From Agrobacterium rubi TR3 = NBRC 13261 (lineage in GTDB: Bacteria; Pseudomonadota; Alphaproteobacteria; Rhizobiales; Rhizobiaceae), in assembly GCF_000739935.1 (NCBI RefSeq), contig NZ_BBJU01000011.1:1-64000 (forward strand): 64,000 bases of DNA, in the 5' to 3' direction. The notes below the pieces were generated by a model. That model did no database searches and was not told the origin of the DNA. It saw only the letters and a program-made list of their open reading frames with translations. Made by a program: the position numbers and the translations under genes. Positions 55,033-63,432 of the stretch are shown piece by piece (the stretch's first letter is position 1; each line of letters begins with the position of its first letter).

Positions 55033-55905
55033 TCAACCGTAATGGATGCGTTTTTCGAGGAAGCGGAATTGCAGCACCGTCAGCACGAAGACCACGATCA
55101 TGAGAATGACCGATTGCGCCGAGGAACCGCCGATATCGTTGCCGCGGAAGCCATCCAGAAACACCTTGTAGACGAGGGTGATGGGATTGTTGGCGGCCTT
55201 ATCCTTCACCATCACGTCGATGACCGCGAACGTGTCAAACAGCGCATAGGTGATGTTGATGATAAGCAGGAAGAAGGCGGTCGGTGCCAGCAGCGGCATG
55301 ATGACCGTCCAGAACCGGCGAAAACCGGAGCGGCAATCGATGAAGGCGGCTTCGCGCACTGAGACCGGAACGCTTTGCAGACCGGACAGGAAGAAGATGA
55401 AATTGTAAGGAATCTGCTTCCAGACCGACACGAAGATCATCGCAAACGCGGTATCGAAATAGGTGACGCCGACCTGCATTTGCCAGCCGAAGAAGGCCGC
55501 CATCTTGACGAAGGGGCCGATGTGCTGGTCGAAAAACATCATCCCGATGAGGCCGGCGACCGGTGGCGCGATGGCGTAGACCGAAATCAGCATCGTCTTA
55601 TAGGCGGAAGCGCCGCGAATGATCGCGTCGGCCTTCACCGCCAGAAGCAGGCCCAGCGCCAGCGAAAAGGCGGTGACGAGCACGGTAAAGACCACGGTGA
55701 ACTTGGCGATGCTGAGATATTCGTTGCTGAGTAGCGCATCGGAATAATTGGCGAAACCGACGAAGGTGGAACCGAAGCCGAAGGGGTCTTCGATATAAAA
55801 TGACGACTGAACCGCCTGCACGGACGGCCAGTAGAAGAAGACGAAAATGACAATGAGTTGCGGCGCGATCAACAGATAAGGCAGCGCAGAGGACGAGAAC
55901 TGCAC
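55033..55905 (-). CDS. ugpA: sn-Glycerol-3-phosphate ABC transporter permease UgpA
   Basis: This MalF-like permease has six membrane helices and the EAA-type coupling loop EAAFIDCRSGFRRF. The start is uncertain. I use the GTG at 55905 (VQFSSSALPYLLIAPQ), which gives 290 residues and matches family length. An in-frame GTG at 56004 would add 33 residues, and the far-upstream ATG at 56094 begins inside a palindromic repeat and is unlikely. The gene is separated from ugpB by that repeat. Confidence 0.85.
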   Translation of the reverse strand: MQFSSSALPYLLIAPQLIVIFVFFYWPSVQAVQSSFYIEDPFGFGSTFVGFANYSDALLSNEYLSIAKFTVVFTVLVTAFSLALGLLLAVKADAIIRGASAYKTMLISVYAIAPPVAGLIGMMFFDQHIGPFVKMAAFFGWQMQVGVTYFDTAFAMIFVSVWKQIPYNFIFFLSGLQSVPVSVREAAFIDCRSGFRRFWTVIMPLLAPTAFFLLIINITYALFDTFAVIDVMVKDKAANNPITLVYKVFLDGFRGNDIGGSSAQSVILMIVVFVLTVLQFRFLEKRIHYG

Positions 55906-56086
55906 CCGTTTTGCCGGCTCCGCTATCACCGCAGGCTTTTTTGCCTTGGCGATCAGATCCGGCAGGGACCGCACGGGACGCGGTTGTGAAGACGTATAGG
56001 CCACGCGCGCAAACCTTTTTGTGTTGTGGGCTTCTCTTCGAGGTGAAGGGAGGTCGGGATTATGGAGAGGCTTCGCATTCTTATTC

Positions 56087-56174
56087 GACGTCATCCTCGG
56101 GCTTGTCCCGGGGATCTAACCACGTTGAATGTTGTGGTTCGTTAGATCCTCGGGACAAGCCCGAGGATGACGTC
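56087..56174. repeat. 88-base palindromic repeat between ugpB and ugpA
   Basis: Two arms of 34 bases, GACGTCATCCTCGGGC... and its complement ending ...GAGGATGACGTC, match with one mismatch, around a loop that itself contains AACCAC/GTGGTT. This is the well-known type of intergenic palindrome (GTCATCCTCGGGCTTGTCCC) of alphaproteobacteria. It could end or protect transcripts at the ugpB 3' end. Confidence 0.85.
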
Positions 56175-56254
56175 CGAGTGTGGGGCAAGCCATGCTGACA
56201 ACCAACGAACCTCCCCTCATCAGGGAGGCCCGTCTATTTTCACAAGTCGTTCAA

Positions 56255-57553
56255 TCAGCCAGCAGTCTTGGCGAAGCGGGCCAGAAGGTCGTTGCCTTCC
56301 TTCTCGATGATGTCGAAGGCGTCCTTGACGGAAACTTCGCCCGAGAAGATGCGACCGTATTCACGTTCCATGATGGAGCGGATCTGCGGGTAGAAGCCCA
56401 GCCGATAGCCCTTTGACCATTCGCCACCTGGAAGCGAAAGCTGCTTGATGCCGACTTCGGCAACCGGTTGCTTTTCGTAGAAGCCTTCCTTCTTGGCAAG
56501 CTCGTAGGCGGCTTGCGTAATGGCAACGTAGCCGGTGGCTTCGTGGTAGAACTTCTGGATTTCAGGCGATGTCAGGAACTGGAAGAAGCTGGCCACGCAT
56601 TTGTTTTCGGCTTCCGACTTGCCGGACATGGCAAACAGGGCAGCACCACCGATGAAGGAGTTGGTGCCAGCGCCCTTGATGGAGCCCCAATATGGCAGGA
56701 AGGTTGCCGAGAACGGCATCTGTGCCGTCTTCTGCAGGCCACCGAATGAGCCGGACGAACCGATCCACAGTGCAACCTTGTTGTCTTCGAATGGCTTCTG
56801 GTTATCGTTCCAGCCAGCGCCGTAATAGGCGAAATAGCCCTGGTCCTTCCAGGACTTCAGCTTTTCGAACATCATGATGAGGTTCGGGTCGGTTACCTTC
56901 AACTTGGTATCAACGACGCTGTCATAACCATTGTTGTTGGTGGCAAATTGCAGGTTGTTGCGCGAGAAGAAGTTCTCGGTGAACTCCCATGTCAGCTGCG
57001 TCTGAACGAGTGGGATGAAACCGGCTTCCTTCAGCTTCGGGGCGATGGTTTCGAATTCTTCCCATGTCTTTGGCGCTTCGACACCGGCCTTTTTCAGGGC
57101 TTCGGTGTTGAGATACATGATAGGGGCAGAGGAGTTGAACGGCATGCCGACGAACTTGCCATCGGCAGCGGCGTAGAAATTGCGCACGCCGGGAATGAAG
57201 GCTTCGCGATCGAACTTGTAACCGGCCTTGGTGATGATGTCTTCGGCAGGAATGACGGCGCCCTTGGCATTGATGATGGTGGCGGCACCGGCATCGAAGA
57301 CCTGGAGGATGTTGGGCTGTTCGCCGGAGCGGAAGGCAGCGATGCCGCTGGCCAGCGCTTCTTCATAGGTGCCCTTGGACACTGGGGTCAGCGCGCACTC
57401 GCTCTGGGCGGCGTTGAATTTCTGGGAAACCTCGTTGATGACTTCACCGTTGCGGCCGCCCATGCCGTGCCACCAGGTGATGTTCGTCGCAGCCATGGAC
57501 GACGTCGCCGAAAACGTGATGGCCATTGCAGCCATGGAAAACTTCTTGATCAT
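56255..57553 (-). CDS. ugpB: sn-Glycerol-3-phosphate-binding protein UgpB
   Basis: This 432-residue periplasmic binding protein starts MIKKFSMAAMAITFSATSSM with a signal peptide and then ATNITWWHGMGGRNGEV, typical of UgpB. The C-terminal half includes WIGSSGSFGGLQKTAQ and FFQFLTSPEIQKFYHE, which recur in this family. It is the first gene of the ugpBAEC operon on the minus strand. A threefold PHO box lies 65-93 bases upstream, so induction by phosphate starvation through PhoB is likely. Confidence 0.92.
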   Translation of the reverse strand: MIKKFSMAAMAITFSATSSMAATNITWWHGMGGRNGEVINEVSQKFNAAQSECALTPVSKGTYEEALASGIAAFRSGEQPNILQVFDAGAATIINAKGAVIPAEDIITKAGYKFDREAFIPGVRNFYAAADGKFVGMPFNSSAPIMYLNTEALKKAGVEAPKTWEEFETIAPKLKEAGFIPLVQTQLTWEFTENFFSRNNLQFATNNNGYDSVVDTKLKVTDPNLIMMFEKLKSWKDQGYFAYYGAGWNDNQKPFEDNKVALWIGSSGSFGGLQKTAQMPFSATFLPYWGSIKGAGTNSFIGGAALFAMSGKSEAENKCVASFFQFLTSPEIQKFYHEATGYVAITQAAYELAKKEGFYEKQPVAEVGIKQLSLPGGEWSKGYRLGFYPQIRSIMEREYGRIFSGEVSVKDAFDIIEKEGNDLLARFAKTAG

Positions 57554-57617
57554 AGTTTCGATCCTCTACCGCCCTTGTTGGGTGAGGATGCGAATAGGCG
57601 CGTTCCATGACGGGCTT

Positions 57618-57646
57618 TTTACAGTTTCATGGCAGATTTATTACAG
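57618..57646 (-). promoter_or_regulatory. Threefold PHO box upstream of ugpB
   Basis: On the minus strand the sequence reads CTGTAAT-AAAT-CTGCCAT-GAAA-CTGTAAA: three 7-base half-sites spaced by exactly 11 bases. This is the PhoB-binding arrangement. Confidence 0.82.
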
Positions 57647-57704
57647 CACAACCTAATGAAGAGTCACTTGAAAGACGATGCATCAAATGAGGGCATTCAA
57701 AGCC

Positions 57705-58256
57705 TTATCGGCTGAATTGACGCGCCGGATTTCCAACAACCGTAACGCCGGGGGCCACATCTTTCGTTACCACGGAGCCAGCACCGACAATGGCACCGTC
57801 ACCAATGGTGATGCCGGGCAGAATGATCGCCCCACCGCCGATCCAGGCGTTGTTGCCAATTGCGACTGGTTTCGCGATCTCGATACCCTTGGAGCGTTCC
57901 TCCACATCCCTGTGATGATCGGCGCAGTAGATCTGCACGCCAGGGCCTAGCATCGCGCCATCACCGATTTTAACGGGAGCGGAATCGAGGATGACACAGC
58001 CTGCGTTGAGATAGACGTTTTTGCCCAGAGAGATGTTGAAGCCATAACTGCAATGAAACGGCGCTTCGATGAAAGCGCCCTCTGCGACCGATGCAAAAAG
58101 GGTTCGCAGAAGCGGCGCCATCGCCCCGCGTGCGTCCGGCACTATGGTGGCGTGCTGGTGGACGGCCCGCCGTGCTGTGGCACGCAGGGTATCGAGTTCG
58201 GCATCCAGACAGCAATACCAGTCTCCAGCTGCCATTTTTTCCCACTCGCTACGCAT
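57705..58256 (-). CDS. maa: Maltose/galactoside O-acetyltransferase family protein
   Basis: This 183-residue trimeric acetyltransferase has a left-handed beta-helix built of hexapeptide repeats (about 75-170; INAGCVILDS-like, VAIGNNAWIGGGAIILPG, TIGDGAIVGAGSVVTKD) with the catalytic histidine in ADHHRDVEER. It acetylates a sugar with acetyl-CoA; maltose acetyltransferase and NodL are relatives. The exact substrate is not determined. It lies 11 bases after the yraN stop on the same strand and may be co-transcribed. Confidence 0.86.
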   Translation of the reverse strand: MRSEWEKMAAGDWYCCLDAELDTLRATARRAVHQHATIVPDARGAMAPLLRTLFASVAEGAFIEAPFHCSYGFNISLGKNVYLNAGCVILDSAPVKIGDGAMLGPGVQIYCADHHRDVEERSKGIEIAKPVAIGNNAWIGGGAIILPGITIGDGAIVGAGSVVTKDVAPGVTVVGNPARQFSR

Positions 58257-58267
58257 AGGCTACCCTT

Positions 58268-58630
58268 TCAAAAGGCATCAATGAAATGTCTGGGCAGGCG
58301 GCGCGGCAGGACCGCGACGATATCGAAGCGTGACGACAAGGCTGCCGCATCCTTTCGGCGCGACAACCAGATATCGGCGGCGGCACGGATGCGATGTTGC
58401 GAGGTGTAGCTGACGGCGTCGACTGCGCCGGTTTCCGACGCGCGCGCCTTGACCTCGATGAAGGCGATCACATCCTTCTTGCGAGCGATGATATCGATCT
58501 CTCCCACTTTGGTGCGATAACGAAGGGCCAGAATGCGGTAGCCCTTCAACAGCAGATAGAGTGCTGCCCAATATTCGGCGATATGGCCGCGCCGTTCAGC
58601 CCGGCGTTTGCTGTTCGCCTCACGCGCCAT
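58268..58630 (-). CDS. YraN family protein (UPF0102)
   Basis: This 120-residue protein matches YraN/UPF0102, a small endonuclease-like fold with E-D-EVK catalytic pattern: GEIDIIARKKDVIAFIEVKAR (about 44-64). The function is not established; genes of this family almost always follow rsmI, as here, with an 11-base overlap. Confidence 0.9.
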   Translation of the reverse strand: MAREANSKRRAERRGHIAEYWAALYLLLKGYRILALRYRTKVGEIDIIARKKDVIAFIEVKARASETGAVDAVSYTSQHRIRAAADIWLSRRKDAAALSSRFDIVAVLPRRLPRHFIDAF

Positions 58631-59582
58631 CGCTGCCCTTCAGATCGAGAATGCGCTGGTAAAGCTCCTTGCGTGGCAGACCGGTCAATTTGGAAGCTTC
58701 GGCTGCGGCCTTTGCGGCGGGCATGGTGGACACCAAGTCCTTCAGCAGATTTTCGACATCCTCCATATCGGGAATTTCATCATAGGAGGGCGGTTCGATG
58801 AGGAGCACGATCTCGCCTTTGACAATGCGGTCTTCGTTATAGAACTCCGTCAATTCACCCAGCGTGCCCCTGCGGAATTCCTCGAAGGTCTTGGTCAGTT
58901 CACGGCAGACGACGGCGCGGCGGTTCGGCCCCAGCACTTCCGAAGCGACCTTGATGGTGGCGCAGATGCGGTGGGGGGATTCGAAGAACATCATGGTCGC
59001 CGGTATCTTGGACAATTCCGAAAAGCGGTCGCGCTTGCCCTTGTCTTTGACCGGCAAAAAGCCTGCAAACATGAAAGCGTCGCTCGGCATGCCGGAACCA
59101 ACAAGTGCAGCGAGTGGTGCAGACGCACCGGGGATCGGCACGACACGGTGGCCTGCGTCCAGCGCCATTTGGCCCAAGCGATAGCCGGGATCAGAGACCA
59201 GCGGCGTGCCGGCATCCGAGACCAGAGCCACGGATTTTCCGGCATCCAGCGCGGCAATGAGCTTGGGACCTGCTTCTTCGGCATTGTGTTCGTGGTAGGA
59301 ATAGGGACGGTTGCGGATGCCGTAACGGTCGAGCAGGATGCGGGTGACGCGGGTGTCCTCGCAGGCCAGAACATCGGCAGAGGCCAGTGTTTCCAAGGCA
59401 CGCACGGTGATGTCACCCAGATTGCCGATGGGGGTGGCGACGAGATAGAGCGCGGCATCGATGGGACGGGCAGGCACGGTAAAGCCGCCGACCTTGAAAC
59501 TGCGGCCCGTGGCGTCTGCGTCTTCTATCGTGTGATCGCTCAAGGCTTCATCTGTCACTGCACCATTCCCGTCATGTCTCAT
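58620..59582 (-). CDS. rsmI: 16S rRNA (cytidine-1402 2'-O)-methyltransferase RsmI
   Basis: This 320-residue tetrapyrrole-methylase-fold enzyme methylates the ribose of C1402 in 16S rRNA. The N-terminal LYLVATPIGNLGDITVRAL (about 46-64), EDTRVT, and VSDAGTPLVSDPG motifs are hallmarks, and the C-terminal domain is intact. The first 40 residues precede the conserved domain and may include a longer N-terminus than usual. It overlaps yraN and is divergent from dnaN. Confidence 0.93.
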   Translation of the reverse strand: MRHDGNGAVTDEALSDHTIEDADATGRSFKVGGFTVPARPIDAALYLVATPIGNLGDITVRALETLASADVLACEDTRVTRILLDRYGIRNRPYSYHEHNAEEAGPKLIAALDAGKSVALVSDAGTPLVSDPGYRLGQMALDAGHRVVPIPGASAPLAALVGSGMPSDAFMFAGFLPVKDKGKRDRFSELSKIPATMMFFESPHRICATIKVASEVLGPNRRAVVCRELTKTFEEFRRGTLGELTEFYNEDRIVKGEIVLLIEPPSYDEIPDMEDVENLLKDLVSTMPAAKAAAEASKLTGLPRKELYQRILDLKGSDGA

Positions 59583-59815
59583 TTCCCTGTCTTTATGGGC
59601 AAGACCGCGCCCTCGAACAAGGGCCGTTCTCGGCGCTGACGCATGTACGGAAATGTATAGCGTGGAAAATAAAGGGAAGACGCGGTCTCGCCTCTTGCAA
59701 TTTCACCGGTAACTCTGCCATTTTGCCGGTCCACATTATCCGGCCGAAATGCCGGAGACACTATCTTGGCGATCCGGCCTCTTCAGGATCGCATCGGTTG
59801 AAAGCGGAAGTCTTC

Positions 59816-60934
59816 ATGCGTATTACCCTCGAGCGGTCGAACCTTCTGAAATCGCTGAACCACGTTCACCGCGTGGTGGAACGGCGCAACACGATCCCGA
59901 TCCTGTCCAACGTGCTCTTGCGCGCATCCGACGCCAAGCTCGACATGAAGGCGACCGACCTCGATCTCGAGATCACCGAGGCGACACCGGCCATGGTGGA
60001 ACAGGCTGGTTCGACCACGGTGCCTGCCCATCTGCTTTATGAAATCGTGCGCAAGCTGCCGGATGGGTCCGAGGTTCTTCTGGCCACAAACCCCGATGGT
60101 TCGACCATGACGGTCGCCTCCGGGCGCTCGAAGTTTTCGTTGCAGTGCCTGCCGGAAACCGACTTTCCGGATCTGACGGCCGGAACGTTCAGCCATGTCT
60201 TCAAGCTGAAGGCCGCCGACCTGAAGATGCTGATCGACCGCACGCAGTTTGCGATTTCGACCGAAGAGACCCGTTATTATCTGAATGGCATTTTCTTCCA
60301 CACGATCGAGAGCGGCAACGATTTGAAGCTGCGCGCCGTCGCCACCGACGGCCACCGCCTGGCGCGCGCCGATGTCAACGCGCCCTCGGGTTCCGAAGGC
60401 ATGCCGGGCATCATCATTCCGCGCAAGACGGTTGGCGAGTTGCAGAAGCTGGTCGACAATCCCGAGCTGGAAGTGACCGTGGAGGTTTCCGACGCCAAGA
60501 TCCGTATCGCCATCGGCGACATCGTTCTGACGTCCAAGCTGATCGACGGCACTTTCCCGGATTATCAGCGCGTGATCCCGACCGGCAACGACAAGGAAAT
60601 GCGCGTGGATTGCCAGTCCTTCGCCAAGGCCGTGGACCGCGTCTCGACCATTTCCTCCGAGCGTGGCCGCGCCGTGAAGCTTGCGATTACCGAGGGGCAG
60701 CTGACGTTAACCGTCAACAACCCGGATTCGGGCAGCGCGACGGAAGAAGTGGCCGTAGGCTACGAGCATGATGGCATGGAAATCGGCTTCAATGCCAAAT
60801 ATCTGCTGGATATCACCGCGCAACTGTCCGGCGAAGACGCGATTTTCCTGCTGGCCGATGCCGGTTCGCCGACGCTGGTGCGCGATACGGCAGGCGATGA
60901 TGCGCTTTACGTGTTGATGCCGATGCGCGTTTAG
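59816..60934 (+). CDS. dnaN: DNA polymerase III beta subunit (sliding clamp)
   Basis: This 372-residue clamp starts MRITLERSNLLKSLNHVHRV and has three repeats of the clamp fold; conserved segments include AVATDGHRLAR near residue 175 and the ending DALYVLMPMRV, a standard DnaN C-terminus. The open frame upstream lacks support. It is isolated from dnaA, as is usual in alphaproteobacteria, and a strong terminator follows. Confidence 0.96.
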   Translation: MRITLERSNLLKSLNHVHRVVERRNTIPILSNVLLRASDAKLDMKATDLDLEITEATPAMVEQAGSTTVPAHLLYEIVRKLPDGSEVLLATNPDGSTMTVASGRSKFSLQCLPETDFPDLTAGTFSHVFKLKAADLKMLIDRTQFAISTEETRYYLNGIFFHTIESGNDLKLRAVATDGHRLARADVNAPSGSEGMPGIIIPRKTVGELQKLVDNPELEVTVEVSDAKIRIAIGDIVLTSKLIDGTFPDYQRVIPTGNDKEMRVDCQSFAKAVDRVSTISSERGRAVKLAITEGQLTLTVNNPDSGSATEEVAVGYEHDGMEIGFNAKYLLDITAQLSGEDAIFLLADAGSPTLVRDTAGDDALYVLMPMRV

Positions 60935-60960
60935 GACTGTCTCATTTAGTAAAAATGCGG

Positions 60961-60995
60961 AAAATGCCGGTGATGCCCTCACCGGCATTTTTGTT
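60961..60995 (+). terminator. Rho-independent terminator of dnaN
   Basis: AAAATGCCGGTGA-TGCCC-TCACCGGCATTTT is a perfect 13-base-pair stem followed by TTGTTTT. Confidence 0.9.
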
Positions 60996-61125
60996 TTGCG
61001 GATTCTCCATAGTTTGTTAAGATTTTCCTATTGCGACATTTTTCATTGTCTTTACGACAGGACGAAACAACATATCGCCACAGTTTCACCAAATGTTGTT
61101 TTGACGGAACACAGAGGGGGACCGG

Positions 61126-61719
61126 ATGGGACTGAGCCTGAAACAGCGCTTCGGCAGAAAATTCGAAGAAGAAATTCGTTTCTTCAAGGGTATGGTAAAC
61201 CAGCCGAAGAAGGTTGGCGCGATCGTTCCGACCTCCGGCGTAACCGCCCGTCGCATGGCAAGCGTCATTACCCCGCAATCCGGCCTCCCCGTTCTGGAGC
61301 TAGGGCCTGGAACCGGCTGCATCACCAAGGCCATCCTGGCGCGCGGCGTGAAACCGGAAAACGTCACGGCCATCGAATATTCCACCGATTTCTACCAGCA
61401 ACTGCTGCGCAGCTACCCGGGCGTGAATTTCATCAATGGTGACGCGTTCGATCTGGATACGACACTGGCGGCGCAAAAAGACCAGATGTTCGATTGCGTC
61501 ATTTCCGCCGTGCCTATGCTAAACTTCCCGATGGCCGAGCGCATCAAGCTTCTGGACGAGCTGCTGAAGCGCGTGCCGCATGGTCGCCCCGTGATCCAGA
61601 TTTCCTACGGTCCGGTCTCGCCGATCGTCGCGCAACCGCATCTCTACCACATCCGCCATTACGACTTCGTCGTGCGCAACATTCCGCCTGCACAGCTGTG
61701 GACCTACACCCGCGCCTGA
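61126..61719 (+). CDS. pmtA: Phospholipid N-methyltransferase (PmtA-like)
   Basis: This 197-residue AdoMet-dependent enzyme resembles rhizobial/Agrobacterium PmtA, which methylates phosphatidylethanolamine towards phosphatidylcholine. The AdoMet motif LELGPGTGCITKAIL is near residues 58-72, and the N-terminus FGRKFEEEIRFFKGMVNQPK and C-terminus VRNIPPAQLWTYTRA fit the family. It is presumably peripheral on the inner membrane. Paralogues exist, so the symbol is probable rather than certain. Confidence 0.82.
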   Translation: MGLSLKQRFGRKFEEEIRFFKGMVNQPKKVGAIVPTSGVTARRMASVITPQSGLPVLELGPGTGCITKAILARGVKPENVTAIEYSTDFYQQLLRSYPGVNFINGDAFDLDTTLAAQKDQMFDCVISAVPMLNFPMAERIKLLDELLKRVPHGRPVIQISYGPVSPIVAQPHLYHIRHYDFVVRNIPPAQLWTYTRA

Positions 61720-61734
61720 GTTAGCCTCGGCATC

Positions 61735-62325
61735 ATGTACGCGCTTTACATCACCCACCCGCAGGTCAGGATCGATGCAGACGTGCCGGTTCCTGATTGG
61801 GGCTTGTCCGAACTGGGCATCGAGCGCGCGTGCAAGACAAGCGCTCTGCGATGGGTGAAGACTTTGCGGCGCATTGTGTCCAGCGAAGAAAACAAGGCCG
61901 TCGAGACCGTGAGCATTCTCGCTTCGGCCAGCGGTGTGGCCGTTGAAACAGTGGCCAAGATGCATGAGAACGACCGCAGTGCGACGGGGTTTCTGCCGCC
62001 TGATAGCTTCGAGGCGGCGGCGGACTGGTTCTTTACTCATCCGCATGCCAGCTACAAAGGCTGGGAAACGGCTATCGACGCGCAGGCCCGCATCGTATCG
62101 GCTGTCGGGGCTATTCTCAGCAGTCACGATCCAGCCCAGCCGATTGCCTTTGTGGGGCACGGCGGCGTGGGCACTTTGCTGAAATGCCATCTTGCGGGGA
62201 GCGAGATAACCCGCACCCAAGACCAGCCGCCGGGTGGCGGCAATCTCTTCTGTTTTCCCCTTGCAGACCGGCGCATCACATGCGACTGGACGGCAATGGA
62301 AACGTGGCAGGGGATGATGATATGA
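61735..62325 (+). CDS. Histidine phosphatase family protein
   Basis: This 196-residue protein has the histidine-phosphatase fold pattern, with [15 protein letters not shown] (about 142-156) as the second histidine motif. At the N-terminus, where the usual RHG would be, the sequence reads ITHPQV: the histidine (H8) remains but the arginine and glycine do not. It overlaps pyrF by four bases and is presumably co-transcribed. The substrate is unknown. Confidence 0.8.
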   Translation: MYALYITHPQVRIDADVPVPDWGLSELGIERACKTSALRWVKTLRRIVSSEENKAVETVSILASASGVAVETVAKMHENDRSATGFLPPDSFEAAADWFFTHPHASYKGWETAIDAQARIVSAVGAILSSHDPAQPIAFVGHGGVGTLLKCHLAGSEITRTQDQPPGGGNLFCFPLADRRITCDWTAMETWQGMMI

Positions 62326-63014
62326 CCGCACGCGAGCGCCTGATTGTCGGGCTTGACCTTCCAACCGTGGCTGAGGCCGAAAAGATCGTTAGCGCATTGG
62401 GCGACGATGTCCTGTTCTACAAGATCGGCCACCAGCTGGCCTTTGCGGGCGGGCTGGAATTTGCCCGCGAGCTCACCGAAAGCGGCAAGAAAATCTTCCT
62501 CGACATGAAGCTGCTCGACATCGACAATACCGTGGCATCAGGCGTCGAAAACATCGCCAAGATGGGCATGTCGATGCTGACGCTGCATGCCTACCCCAAA
62601 GCCATGCGGGCGGCGGTGAAGGCTGCCGAAGGCTCCGGGCTTTGCCTGCTGGGCGTGACAGTTCTGACCTCCATGGATGACGCCGATCTGGTGGAAGCCG
62701 GATATCAGGGCGACGCCCGTTCGCTGGTGCTGAAACGTGCCGCGCAAGCGCGCGACGCAGGCATGGGCGGCATCGTCTGTTCGGCGGAAGAATCCGCTGG
62801 CGTGCGTGAGATCGTTGGAGCGGAGATGGCAGTGGTTACCCCCGGCATCCGCCCCATCGGCGGCGATGCCGGCGACCAGAAACGGGTAGTGACACCATTC
62901 GATGCGATTAGGGCCGGGTCCAGCCATCTGGTAGTTGGCCGACCCATCGTGAAAGCCGCTGACCCCAAGGTTGCGGCACGCGCTATTCTGGATGAAATGA
63001 CAAAAGCAATCTGA
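62322..63014 (+). CDS. pyrF: Orotidine 5'-phosphate decarboxylase
   Basis: This 230-residue enzyme makes UMP from OMP. The catalytic loop [14 protein letters not shown] (about 59-72) holds the lysine and aspartates, and the [15 protein letters not shown] segment and the closing VVGRPIV phosphate-binding motif are intact. The ATG overlaps the histidine phosphatase stop. A DUF1330 gene follows after 12 bases, so the three may be one operon. Confidence 0.96.
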   Translation: MTARERLIVGLDLPTVAEAEKIVSALGDDVLFYKIGHQLAFAGGLEFARELTESGKKIFLDMKLLDIDNTVASGVENIAKMGMSMLTLHAYPKAMRAAVKAAEGSGLCLLGVTVLTSMDDADLVEAGYQGDARSLVLKRAAQARDAGMGGIVCSAEESAGVREIVGAEMAVVTPGIRPIGGDAGDQKRVVTPFDAIRAGSSHLVVGRPIVKAADPKVAARAILDEMTKAI

Positions 63015-63026
63015 AAGGAAAACATC

Positions 63027-63314
63027 ATGGCCAAGGGATACTGGATTGCGCAGGTGGATGTGCGCGACGCCGAGCGTTACAAGGACTATATCTCAACCGC
63101 CAAACCGGCGTTCGAACGCTACGGCGCGAATTTTCTGGCGCGCGGTGGCGTGGTGACGCAGCTCGAGGGCAAGGGCCGGGCGCGTAATGTCGTCATCGAA
63201 TTCCCATCGATGCAGCATGCGCTCGATTGCTACAATTGCGATGAATACCAGCAGGCGCTGAAAATCCGCCAGGAAGTTGCCGATGCCGAGCTGATGATCA
63301 TGGACGGTGCCTGA
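63027..63314 (+). CDS. DUF1330 family protein
   Basis: This 95-residue protein matches DUF1330, a small dimeric ferredoxin-like fold of unknown function: YWIAQVDVRDAERYKDYI at the start, ARGGVVTQLEGKGRARNVVIEFPS in the middle and ALKIRQEVADAELMIMDG at the end. It follows pyrF closely and has its own ribosome binding site (AAAGGAAA). Confidence 0.9.
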   Translation: MAKGYWIAQVDVRDAERYKDYISTAKPAFERYGANFLARGGVVTQLEGKGRARNVVIEFPSMQHALDCYNCDEYQQALKIRQEVADAELMIMDGA

Positions 63315-63432
63315 TCATCATCCAGCATCCGTTTACTCTGGTTGGGAGCGGATGCTGTTCTCTCTTCCCGTTGCATCGGCTTTACGCTAAGAGACGGAAA
63401 CGCATATATTCAACGCTTCGCAGGAGCCTCCC

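Noticed and set aside
56004-56094. The ATG at 56094 as the start of ugpA.
   Set aside because: It lies in one arm of a palindromic repeat and would give an N-terminus far longer than UgpA proteins usually have.
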